Shown here piece after piece: positions 47,759 to 59,149 of a stretch of 64,000 nucleotides of DNA. The DNA comes from Polytrichum commune (Eukaryota > Streptophyta > Polytrichopsida > Polytrichales > Polytrichaceae), in the NCBI GenBank assembly GCA_950295325.1, contig OX485808.1:39390527-39454526 (forward strand). Reading direction: 5' to 3'. The position numbers were made by a program, and so were the translations under genes. Position 1 is the first letter of the stretch, and each line of letters begins with the position of its first letter. The notes beneath the pieces are model-generated. The model was not told the origin of the DNA. It made no database searches and saw nothing but the letters and a program-made list of their open reading frames with translations.

Positions 47759-49020
47759 TAAGAAAACACTGTCTTCTTCTAATGGCTTTGGCCTGCATCA
47801 AAATCCACCTAGCTATAATAACATATATAATATGTGATGAAGACTGAAACTAGTCTGAAATCTAAGTTAGATGCAGGAGGAAGAAACAGAATTAACATTG
47901 ACAAGTGAGAGCCCATAAACCTTGAGGTAGACGTGCCTAATTCAACATAACAATAAACTAGATACCTAAATTTGAGTGGTATGTGGTTAGATGTGGATCT
48001 AAGAATGAACATCAAACAGAGATATATTTCAAAGAGATTGGATCACATACTCAAATATGTTAACCATTCTAGACTTAATTGTTAACATATTTGGGGGGAA
48101 CTTATATGACTACTTAATGAGCACAAGAATCTTCACTATGATAATGAAATAAGATGTTTGGGATATTAGCTTCAAAAATTATGAGGAAAATAGCTACGGG
48201 CCCGATTTGAGATTTTGGATTTGCTAATCATCTCACACTTGTCGCATGTTTCATATCTTTAAACTCGAAGTGGGTGCAGAGAGAGAAGTATCCCAATTAG
48301 GCACATCTACCTCACCCAGTTTTATGTCACGGACTTTTAGAATTTGAACACACTTTGTACACAGCTTTTAGTTGAACCAACATAAGACTTGCAAACGGCA
48401 GCTGCAGATCAGACGACAGATTGAAGAACATCTGCAGTGTGTGCATCTACTTCATGTCCAATGCTAACTTCACAAAATTGCCACTAGTCATATAACATGA
48501 GGTTGTTGGAAAATGCCAATCTGATCCAATATTAAGACATTCTATGAGAGACTAATACTCAACATTCTATGACAGATTGATAAACATATACAGTGTACAC
48601 ATTTGACTGGTCTAATGTCACGATAATTGCTCGAAAGTCATGTGAACCCCTTATCGTCTCAGAAAGATGTCAAATATTTCCCATACTAAGACATTCTATG
48701 AGCTACAAACTTGGAAAATATGCAATGATCTATGTATTCAGCTTGTGCTAATTTCACAATAGCTGCTGCAAGGCACATAATCTAAGGTTTCAGATTTAAG
48801 ATGTGAATCTCCAATACTAAGTTGGCATCTTAGCAACATGACAGATTCAGGAACAGATCTGCAGTGTGTATATTATTAAACTGGTGCTTGCTTTTAAATT
48901 TGCTGGAACTTGTCACGCAATATGAGTTTTCAGAAAGATGTCAATCTTGTCTGAAACTAAGACGTTCTATCACCTCATATAAGTGTACATCAGTTGAAGT
49001 TCACCGTTTATACTCACCGA
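47130..49020. repeat. Right-arm copies of the intron/upstream repeat and the upstream repeat cluster
   Basis: The segment duplicated between intron (about 47160-47370) and upstream region (about 47920-48310), and the degenerate tandem cluster (about 48420-49000), mirror the left arm. Their retention in both arms shows they predate the inverted duplication. Confidence 0.6.
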
Positions 49021-49228
49021 ATGTTGACGAAATATTGGAGCTGGTCGCACTGAGTCCGCACACACACTGATGACAAGATCAGATATCTGAATATCTGAGC
49101 CATCACATGATGACTTCCTTATATAATCCTCGAAACCACAGGCATAGTCCTCAGATTCTCATCAGTGATTCCAGGCATTGAAATTTTATGTGTCTGAAAG
49201 TCAACCTAGCCTGCAAGTCCTCATGACT

Positions 49229-50493
49229 CAATGATGGGGGTCGTTAAACCTCCGCTTACAAGCTTCTCCGGGTAGGTGGATGAGGGCGGGGCCAGCCCCA
49301 AGAAAGAAATCGAGATTCTCTGAACCCGACCGAAACATGTTGTCCGTCCCGCCCGACTTTGAAAAAATAATTGCCCTTGCACTCTAGAAGGTCGTTTATT
49401 CACGAATTCAATATTGAGTGCAATTCACTTTCAAGGCTCTTTCTCTCTCTCTCTCTCTCTAAGTGTGTGTACTTCCACTTAGTAAAGAAGCAAATAACTG
49501 GGATTTCATTCTGGAAGTGACACTGTCAATAAAGCATGTAATTAACTCACAAGTCAAAAACATTACAAAATCCTCATTAGCATTGATATTATAACTTTTG
49601 TGACTTACCATTTGAAGAGATCTTTGTCTTTGTAAACTGAAACTTAAATTAGTGTGTTCATTTTAGTATGTATATTTTATAGTAGTTTGGGTAATGTCTT
49701 CTACTTTCACAAGTGTTCATACGCATTCAAACTAATTAAGCATGATTGAATGAAATCAAGCCTAGCTAACTGTAAATGAGCGCAAGGCCTAAGTTTCTAC
49801 AAGCATTCGTACACATTTGAGCTAAATAAGCCTGATTAAGTGCAAGTAAGCACAGTCGACCTAATTAAGCTTAATGAAGCCTAAAGAAGTATAATTAAGC
49901 ACATCGATTCTCATTTCTGAATTTATACCATAATTAATTCAAGTAAGCACATATCTATATTAATTAGGCTTGGTTACATTTAATCACGCTTAATTAGTTT
50001 GATTGTGTATGGATATTTGTGAAAGTAGAAGGCAATGCCTAAGCTACTATAAAATATACATACTAAAATCAGCACACTAATTTAAGTTTCATTTTAGAAT
50101 GACAAAAACCTCGTCAAATGGTAAGTCACAAAAGTTATAACATCAATTCTAACGAAGATTGTCTAATGTTTTAGACTTCTGAGTTAATTACTTACTTTAT
50201 TGACAATTTCACTTCCGGAATAAAATCCCAATCAATTGCTTCTTTACAAAGTGGAACTTCATATATAGGATTTTGAACCTTGAAAATGAAGTGCACTCAA
50301 TCTGCATTGGAATTTTTGGATAAATGGCCTTCACAATTACCAAGGCAATGGTTTTTTCAAAGTCAAACAGGACGGACATACGTTTTCGGTCAAGTCCAAA
50401 AAGGATTGATTTTTTTTCTAGGATGCTGCCCCTGCCCATATCCACCTCCCCCGAAAAGCTCGTAGGGGGTAGGTTTAACAAACCCCCTCAGTG
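49229..50493. mobile_element. Foldback element: 1.26-kb palindrome
   Basis: The arm starting CAATGATGGGGGTCGTTAAACC at 49229 is matched, reversed and diverged, by an arm ending at 50493 that reads CACTGAGGGGGTTTGTTAAACC on the opposite strand. Similarity extends some 500-600 bp into each arm (shared runs: cataacttttgtgacttac, ttagtatgtatattttata), with the centre near 49860. CA-starting ends resemble the MITEs here, but the flanks tcatgact and acatgtga agree poorly as an 8-bp duplication. Only about 160 bp of the left end is present in the left inverted arm (to 26201). A (CT)n tract lies at 49441-49460. No ORF. Confidence 0.75.
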
Positions 50494-50534
50494 ACATGTG
50501 ATTCGTGGGTAGCAAGCAACACTTTCACACCTTT

Positions 50535-50770
50535 TATAGCCCATTAGCTAGTTGGGCTAGCCCATATTTTTGAGGCCTTAATCTTGCCATACCTAGGCTA
50601 GCCCATATTTTCTAAGGCCTCGATCTAGCCATAGCTGGGCTAGCCCATATTTTTTGAGGCCTCGATCTAGCCATAGCTGGGCTAGGCCATATTTTGGGAG
50701 GCCTCGATCTAGCCATAGTTGGGCTAGCCCATTTTTTTCGGGTACCGTTTTTAGCCATATAGCTGGACTA
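50535..50770. repeat. Tandem array, ~45-bp unit with nested palindrome
   Basis: About five units with core gctgggctagcccatattt followed by gaggcctcgatctagccat. The unit contains the palindromic gggctagccc. Right-arm-specific. Confidence 0.9.
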
Positions 50771-51340
50771 GCTGACCTAATAAATTAATTCATGTAGCTC
50801 ATATAATGAATTCAAGGAGACATTGTCTCATCAATACAATTATATTTCATTTCAGTCAAAATCACTCATCGTCATCAATATCTAAAACATGTTGCTCATC
50901 ATTCTCTACCAACAAATTGTCATCATCCTCTATCTGCAACTCCTCATCGAAAATAGGGCGTTTGGGAATGTGATTCTTCTTCCAATCGGAATTATCCAAC
51001 AAGATTAACTTTTCAGGATCGTATGGCATTAGATGTTTGTTCAACTTCAACATCATTGATGCCTCTGCAAATCCTCCCCCAAGCGATGATCTCTTTGGAG
51101 TAATGACATCATTTAGACTGCCAAAGTCACATTCTAGCCCACCCGACCCATCTTTTTAGAGGAATGTAGAGAATATAGCCCACTTTGAGTAAAGACATAT
51201 CAAAAGATGTAAACATGTAACCGGTTGCACTTGGATATGGACAGATGATCTCAACCCTAAAAATTTTATGGTAGTGGTAGGGATGACATGGCTGGGCCTT
51301 AGCTTGAGCCAATTGAGTTACATGACTTATCTTTAGCTAG
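50771..51340. other. Segment between the two 45-bp arrays
   Basis: It includes a minus-strand frame at 50862-51056, an acidic 64-codon peptide (EELQIEDDDNLLVENDEQ) of no recognised family, possibly a transposase tail. About 51145-51265 resembles the interior of MITE C (ttttagaggaat, aacatgtaaccggttg). Confidence 0.4.
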
Positions 51341-51344
51341 CTAA

Positions 51345-51495
51345 TAACTAGCTGGGCTAGCCCATATTTTTTGAGGCCTCGATCTAGCCATAGCTGGACT
51401 AGCCCATATTTTTTGAGAATTGTTTTCAGCCATAACTGTTAGCTATTAGGTCAGCCGCTAGCCCAAAAAGTCCGTGGGCTAGCAGCTGTACAAGG
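51345..51495. repeat. Second array of the ~45-bp unit
   Basis: About two and a half units in the same orientation as the first array, followed by a run containing attaggtcagc that is inverted relative to agctgacctaat at 50768-50779. The two arrays may be the ends of one element. Confidence 0.8.
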
Positions 51496-51635
51496 TCTGC
51501 ACACTTTGATGACTATTTCTGTGCTTTGGCTCACTTCAATTAGATATTCCTTTTCTGACATATACAATTACCCTGGGCTTCACATCGGAGCATGCAAAAC
51601 ATGCTTACGATGCCTTCCCAGCTCTTTGTGGCATC

Positions 51636-52062
51636 ATTCGTGTGCTAAGTTGGGCCAAGACAGTTCGTACAGAATTTATTTATTTGTTTATGCATCTATT
51701 TATTTGTATAAATCAGTGCCACCTAGATTTGCTATATTAGCCACATTCGTGTGCTAAGTTGGGCCAAGACAGTTCGTACAGAATTTATTTATTTGTTTAT
51801 TCATCTATTTATTTGTATAAATCAGTGCCACCTAGATTTGCTATATTATGCATGGATATGGCTGAATGACATCCCAATGAGGACACTCAAGGCCGGTTTA
51901 CATCATTCGTGTGCTAAGTTGGGCCAAGACAGTTCGTACAGAATTTATTTATTTGTTTATTCATCTATTTATTTGTATAAATCAGTGCCACCTAGATTTG
52001 CTATGTTATGCATGGATATGGCTGAATGACATCCCAATGAGGACACTCAAGGCCGGTTTACA
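51636..52062. repeat. Triplicated segment, 109- and 160-bp periods
   Basis: Copies begin (attcgtgtgctaagttggg) at 51636, 51745 and 51905. Copies 2 and 3 are longer and end in the first 12 bases of the neighbouring inverted-repeat element. The left arm has a single copy (about 25800-25945 reversed). Confidence 0.95.
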
Positions 52063-52987
52063 CCATGGACCATTAGGTCAGACCTATTAAGATGGCGTTT
52101 TTCCATGGTCTGACTTAATGGTCCAACATCCATGGTCCGATTTCCTAAAAAATTAATTTACAAAGTTTTTGGGTCCCTCACTAGGTGTAAACCGAATGTG
52201 GAACAAGAGGAATGACCATGCACCAAAACGTGAATGTGCTGATTTTTTTCATATATGTCCAAAAAGGGCATTTTTGAAAAAACTTCAAGTTTGGATATTC
52301 CGTTGACTTTTCTTGGGCCTCATTTGTCTTCATTTCTTGTTAAATGTGTTGAAGATGTGGTTTGCAAATCTTCTCATAACATTTTTTACAAAACGATGAG
52401 CGATTAGATTTGTACATGTGACATGTACTTTGTGTTGTACATTGAGCATTATTTGCAACCCACTTCACCATGTGTACTCAAATTCTTGAGGTCTAGATGT
52501 CCCACATTGTTTGGTGAAACATTTAGAAGTTGGTTTAAGGGGTAGGGCATGGAAGAAATGGTATGTCTCATGGGCTATGATATGATCAAGGCAAATAGAG
52601 GGTAGACTTGCTTCTCAAGATTCATTACATCACATAGATGTTGAAAAGTGTGCTTTGTGAGCCTTACCTAGTGGGAAGAGTTGTATATAAAGGGCCCCAA
52701 AAAGAATTCATTAGAAATTTAATATAAGAGTATTTCTTTGTCATGGGCCCCTGCCTTTTTCCTACCGTACCACCTCTTTTGCCTTTCTCACTGCAAAAAC
52801 CGTTGGACCACGTCAGTGGATTATGCAGGCCTTAGAATATGTTTTCAGGGGACCTCAACCTCCATGGTTACTCTAACATTTTTTCCTTCATGTAAACCGA
52901 AGTGGTCCTAGGACAAGCTCAACAACCAATCAATGCTATGATATGGCCCTAGGACGACTTCATGGTCCATGGTAAACCGGCCCTCAA
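52046..52987. mobile_element. 932-bp inverted-repeat element with 5-bp target duplication
   Basis: The element is 52051-52982. Ends are GGCCGGTTTACACCATGG and, reversed, GGCCGGTTTACCATGG, about 21 bp with a 2-base gap. Flanks are ctcaa at 52046-52050 and 52983-52987. The left arm at about 25763-25770 has gagtgttgagtg on the plus strand with no insertion, so the empty site is directly visible. No transposase is encoded. Superfamily unclear: 5 bp does not fit hAT (8) or Tc1/mariner (TA). Confidence 0.88.
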
Positions 52988-55031
52988 CACTGCACTTAGA
53001 GTCAAGTTCCATGGAGCATATAAGACACCAAGGTCCAAAATATTCTTTGGGCTTCACGGGTGACAACAAGATCATTAAGGTTCGATAAAGGCTTAAAGCC
53101 TTAAGAAAATTCAACTCCCCCTTTTTCTTTCTTCCTCCTTTAGTATAAGGGTCCTAGAATTTCAAGGTCCATTGACCACACCATTGGCGTGGTTGAAGTT
53201 ACCCATGAAATGAAGAGTTTTGATTGAAAGAAAACCTAGAGGTTATATGAAAATGGGATGGACCCTACTATGCGAATGGGAGAAAATGATGAGAAAGTGC
53301 ACATTGCACACTTTCTCAACCCGTTCTTGTGGAAAGACCTCAAGATCTTGTGTTGCAACAAATTGATGTGATGCAATGTGACTTTGTACCCAAGCTCCAC
53401 ACATACATACTTAATTTCGAGTTTATAAGTTGTTTGCATGGATTGGGGGGGGGGGTCTACGATGGAAAGGAGCATTTGCATACATATAGTGACCCGCAAA
53501 ATTGAGTCACAAAATTCAAGTATTTTAGTTCATGGTCCATAGCTTGACGATGAGGCAATGAAACTTAACTTTGTAAATACAAAAGTTGTGATATGTGATG
53601 TATAGTGTCATCCCAAAAACCTTAAATCAAAAAGCATGTAAGGTTTGGGAGTAAATGGATTTCAAAGTTCACTATCCACAAGACTTAGTTATAGTCTTGT
53701 TTGTGCATATAGATTGAAACTTGTATATACTTTTTTTTTTTCAAATGACAATCATTCTAGCATATACTAGTGTGTCTTTCTATACCATTTAGTAACCTTC
53801 ACCATCAACAAATTGTAAAAAGTTGATATACGTACACTAATAGACTAAAATTATCAATATTGTGCAATGAAATGGAGTGTGGACTTCAAAATGCTTTTAA
53901 TATTTGAGCATATGGTATGGTTAGGACCCCCTATAGAGCAACAATACAACACTAAATATTGTATTTAGTGTCATATGGTATTGTATGTCGTTGTGGTAAC
54001 TTTTCTAGTGATGCTTCTTGTAAATAAGTTTACAAGTATTGTCATCTCTACTTACTTTTAGTGCATCCATTGCCCAAAACCCCACCTACTCCATACTCCA
54101 CGGAGTCGTTGATGTGTAGAGGCATGCATATTCTTGCTCGCCCACTCTTTTGTGGCAGAATGCATGAAATCCATGCCAATTATTGAAACAAAGTTTGGTG
54201 TATTCTACAACTTAACATTTTGTAATGAATTATTATCATGGATGATTGTAATTTGGATGAAGAATCACTTTGTAAGTGATAGTAATTGTAACATTATAAT
54301 TTAAAATGCCCAAAGCTTTTAGAAGGAGTGGCAAATACTGTTGGGTTTACATCTAATGTTGGTGACACTACACATGCAATTTACAATTAGTATTGAGGAA
54401 GGCGAATAGCATTGGTGACACTATATGCAATATTTAGTGTACCACAAAAAATTTCAAAAATAAAACCATTTCTAATCTAATTCAATAGTTGCATCTTATT
54501 GGATTTTAAAGTGGAAGGGTGCTTAGACTTGAAGGGCAAGAGGGAGTTCTTGCATACAAGTGTACCTCTCATTCACCGAACATAAAAATCATGAAACAAC
54601 ATGTAGTCCAGAGATTACTTTTATAGTTGATTTGACACCGGAATCAGTTTCAAACACCCGTAATTAGTGTAGTGAAAGTTATTATACATGAATTAGCCAT
54701 AAACATATAGGAGTCCAAGTTTTGTGTTCGACGAATGAGCCTGAGGTACTATCATATGCAATAATTCCCTCTCACCAACTTAAAAGAGGAAGCAAATTTT
54801 CATCTCCGGGTGTTGCCCATTCCAAATATCAACCATCTCTAGTACCTATTGTGGGCAACGCCCTATATTAAATTTGTTTCACAACTACATTTGAGCTCAT
54901 TATTAGAGACACACATCATCCGATCAATGAACTTTGACCAAATCTAGAATAAGTATATGATTATATGTATATACATATATCTTTGTACTATCATATATTT
55001 GCATACATACATATATATGTAGTATGTATAT

Positions 55032-55033
<2 letters not shown>

Positions 55034-55062
<29 letters not shown>

Positions 55063-55081
55063 CGTGTGTGTGTGTGTGTGT
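55034..55081. repeat. TA/TG compound microsatellite
   Basis: Right-arm counterpart of 15907-15975. Sequence beyond it jumps to the counterpart of about 16970. Confidence 0.95.
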
Positions 55082-56408
55082 TCTATTACTATGGAACTCC
55101 TCATCTATCCTATCATGCAACCTTTCTTAAAACAAGGTTTTCACTACACCTTTATGGTATTTAGTGTCAGACGCATAATAGTGTGCCTTAATACCCTATT
55201 ATGAGGCATATCCTACGCTACACTAATGGCCAACAACTTGACCAGTACTTAGCGTAACCTCGTGACGCTTGGTGTTAGTGTGCTTAATGATATATTGGCA
55301 ATAGATTCCTCAATAACATTATAAGGTCTATGCCTAGGTTACACAACGGTCAATACGTTGACCATAAGTGTAAACACTTGACACTTGGCATTAATATGCT
55401 CAATAATATCTTTGTTTTTTGCGTACTGAAACGTAAAACTATCTTCTTTAATGTTTAATGTTGAACATCATACCATAAATAGGTATGCACTTCAAAGAGT
55501 TACTTATGTTGACAAATTTTGACATGTTGACAATCACTAGACATGACAATACTAGACCTCTGGGAATGTGACACTAAATACCACAAATGGTGAAGTTGTT
55601 TTTACTTGGAAACTTCAATTTTATGGCTTTCATGTCTTCTTGAATTTTGTTCAAATTCTTTTTGCTTAAATCTTCATTATATAGTCTTTTTCCACATTTA
55701 AGTGGTTGGTCATAAAATACGTTCAAGTAATAGTGGGTTGAATTGCCCTTGACATCAAGAGTCGAATAGAAGTTTGAAAGCTAGTACAGGTGAATAGATA
55801 TATTCTTCACAATGGGGAGAAGACAAATGAGTTTTCGACCACATTGTCAAGTTGTCATGAAGAGCACAATTGGACTTTATATTAAGTTCATAAGTCAACA
55901 AATCTGTCATAACATTACCCACTAAGCATCGTGCATTCACTTGCCAACTTAAGCCGGCATTGTTCTTATCTTCGTAGAAAGAAATTAGAAAATAGGAAGA
56001 ACTTGACGCCGGTACGAATAATGAATAGTATCTCTTTGAATAATAAGAATATTATGAATAATGTCAAATTTTCAATGCTAGTGCGGTTATTAAAAATAAT
56101 CATAGGGAATAATACTGATATGAACAATGTTTCATGCAAATATTCTTGGTAGGAACAATTATTTATGTGCATAGTACCAAGAGCATAACTCCACCCAGTT
56201 GTATGCATGAATAATAAACAATTTTTCATAGTTTTTTTGAGGGGCCCATGGAATAGAGTTGACATATTCCAAGGTCGAGGAGCTGACCCACATGGCTAAA
56301 TAATGTATTGGGTTTTGAAAGCTTCATTTATTGTCCCCTTGATTTGGGAAACATTAGTCAACGTTGGAACCCACTTTGGTGGCCCCAAGAATATGTGAGA
56401 GGCTATTC

Positions 56409-57006
56409 ATGTCACTGAGGTGCTGAGAATGGGGGTGTGGTTTCGTGGGCAGACCACATCGAAGCCATCCATTCACAACGCCCCATCATATGGTCTACGA
56501 AACTGCTTGGGTAGCCCGAAAAAAATATTCAATGGATAAAAAATCAATGCTTGCAAGATGAGGGGGTTGATTGTTCATCGGGTCGTTTGGGGAACTCCAT
56601 TGAGAACTTTGGGAACCTTCAATATCCCACACAAATGCTCTCATACAACTGGTTAAATTTCATTTCATTTCAAGGTTGGTCATGAAAAGGGCTTGGAGTT
56701 GATGGCTAGTACCCTTGGTTTAACATTTAGGAAGGAAGAAGTAGGAGTTCAATTCCCTTCGTTGGCATCACATGTCTCAGAAGTCTTTGTAATGAAGGAT
56801 TGACTTTGAAATTTTTTATCCTAGATTCATGAGTGGATGGAGGTGGAGATTTCATCTAGTGTGATGTTTTTCAAGCTCTACCAAGGGGAAGAGAAGCCAA
56901 AATATGGGGCACTATAGAAACCTTTAGATCTCTCAGACTGCAATCGACAACTAAGATCTTCTTAGCTTACACCACAAGGGAGTCGTTCACATCACCTCAG
57001 TGACAT
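56409..57006. mobile_element. Right-arm-specific ~600-bp segment bounded by 14-bp perfect inverted repeats
   Basis: ATGTCACTGAGGTG at 56409-56422 and its exact complement at 56993-57006. The ends resemble the right end of the foldback element (CATGTCACTGAGG). A B-box-like agttcaattcc lies at about 56747. No clear target duplication was found, so the true ends may differ. No coding region recognised. Confidence 0.6.
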
Positions 57007-57539
57007 AGAAGGGCTATGCTAGGATGAACCATGGGATAGTCCCCATATTCAGACCAACACATTGAAGCCCCTTGACCCTTGACATTGCATTTTGCTTTAA
57101 GTATGGTTTAGGCTCTGCTATATGGCAATGGAACTCAATTCCATTGTTGAATAATGTTATGGAATCTTAACTATTGCATGTTGGAACTTGGATTATTTGT
57201 CCTTCAAGGACCAATTATAAATATCTATAAAATAAAGAAAATGAAACCACAAGTTTACATACTCCTTTGGTAAGATGAAATCATAGAAGTGAAAACTCAA
57301 TTTCATGATTTACTAACCAATTTCATTGGAATCAAGAACCAAGTTCATTATATAGACAACCAATTGACTTGTACTTTCAACCGATTCCACTACATGTTTT
57401 GAACAATTTCATGATTTGGGACCCATATTCACAACTCACAAAATCAATTTCATGAATTATATAATTTTATTTCACAAAGAATGATATATCAACTATAAGA
57501 TTCTCCTAATTGTTGCCCATGATTAGCTCTAGCAAAATT

Positions 57540-58330
57540 TGGATTGACCTCTCTTACCCAACGTTGGACCATGTCTGCAATGATTTCTTTTACATCATCA
57601 TTAATGTGACCTAATGATGTTTGCTGATTTTTGAGGTCATTTCAATGGACATGGCTTTTGATGTGTCCAAACATCCAATTTGTAGCATTGGAAAATGAAC
57701 TATATGATGGCAAACATAAGTTGATGTGTCCAACATCTTTAAAAACTTCTTGCATTTCACGAGATTTGTGAAATGGGACACTGTCCATGAGGATGAACCT
57801 TTGTTTATCAAGGCTAGGAATGACCTTGGTCTGAACAAATTCAAAGAACTTGTTTGTATTGTAGGCACCAAGTGTGACATCATGTGCAATGACACCTTCA
57901 TGACCAACTGCAACCACCAAAGATAAATTGTGAGCCCTTTGAGTTGGACAAATTCATTGGCATCTTTGCCCTAGCTGAATCCTTCCAAATCGACTTGTCA
58001 AATGTAAATTGAAACCAACCTCATCCATGTACACAACATCAACCATATTGCCTCCAAACTCTAAATACTTTTGAGACCACTCTATACGCCCTCTAAAATG
58101 CTCTTCATTGTTATAATCATTGGCTTCATAGGGCATCAACTTGAAGGTAAATCCATCTTGATTTCAAATGGCTTTTGAATTACATCCGATAGATATATAG
58201 CGTGGGAATTGAAAAACTTCATTAAGCTACGATGGAGAGATTCTATGATGATTTGCATCAATCCTCTCTATTAATCATTAAACGTGCTCATCTTGTAAAA
58301 TTGGATAACGAACACAACCTGCATGTTTGG
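57540..58330 (-). pseudogene. Tc1/mariner-like transposase, broken, right copy
   Basis: Mirror of the left-arm transposase. Frames 57954-58139 (VDVVYMDEVGFNLH) and 57642-57920 (RFILMDSVPFHKS, then SNATNWMFGHIK) carry the first two Asp regions, with Asn at the third catalytic position. The second Asp region reads MDS where the left copy reads MDN. Stops separate the frames. The shared Asn shows the change predates the duplication. Confidence 0.7.
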
Positions 58331-58504
58331 GCACTAATTGACCATTTGAAAAAAAATGCAATGAAAATGGTAGTATCGTTTACAACAATAACATAAATAC
58401 AAACAAACACAAGTAAGTATCATAATTTGTGAAGAAAGAAAATGTGGAGGATTTGATGCAATTCCATCTAAGGTGTAGCAATAATATGGGCACTAACAAA
58501 AGGC

Positions 58505-58865
58505 ACAACACTACTATGTCATTGTTAGATTTGTTTGAGTAGTATTAATTCTAAGTCACATAGAATTATGTATTGAGGATTTGTTCCTACACTCTTTCTG
58601 TTTTAAAGTAGATGCAAGAGCAGTCAATGTAACAAGAAAAGGGAATTTCAATGACCCAATAGAAGACACATTCTTCAGTAGATCGTGTGCTTTTCTATTA
58701 TCATGTAGCACCTGGATCACAAGAATTTTGACTTTTGCAACGTTTTGTTCAACATTAACTTTTAGTCTCTGAATAAACAATCACGTAAGCTCTGATTTGG
58801 TTTGGGTGTAGCAAAATATTGTGTTATAGTACACATTCAAGCAGGACGACAAAACAAAGTATAAC
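58505..58865. repeat. Outer-end repeat of the right arm
   Basis: Reverse copy of about 12485-12850. Similarity stops near 58865, marking the outer end of the arm. Confidence 0.8.
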
Positions 58866-59149
58866 ACTATATTGGTTAATTTGGGACTTTTTCGGCATTT
58901 TTAGACATTTACGAATAGAAGAACATGGATGAAATCACACACATATTGGAGAATATTGTGAGATGCAAATATTCTGAAGCGGGCTTTCATGTCAAGAACC
59001 CAATTAAGAACTCATATCAAGATGGTTTAGGTAGGACAATCCAAACATTAGACCATCTTGAAGGGGAAAGCATATAACACTCATATTATTGCAAATAGAA
59101 TATACAAATTATGGCATGTAAATTAAATAGCATGCTAACACCACACATC

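Larger units (their letters stand above)
44290..58865 (-). repeat. Right arm of large inverted duplication (14.6 kb)
   Basis: Reverse counterpart of 12485-30895. Arm-specific material: most of the foldback element and 45-bp arrays (49.3-51.5 kb), the expanded triplication at 51.64-52.06 kb, the 932-bp inverted-repeat element, about 0.6-0.7 kb at 56.4-57.0 kb, and about 240 bp more in the gene intron. Confidence 0.92.
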
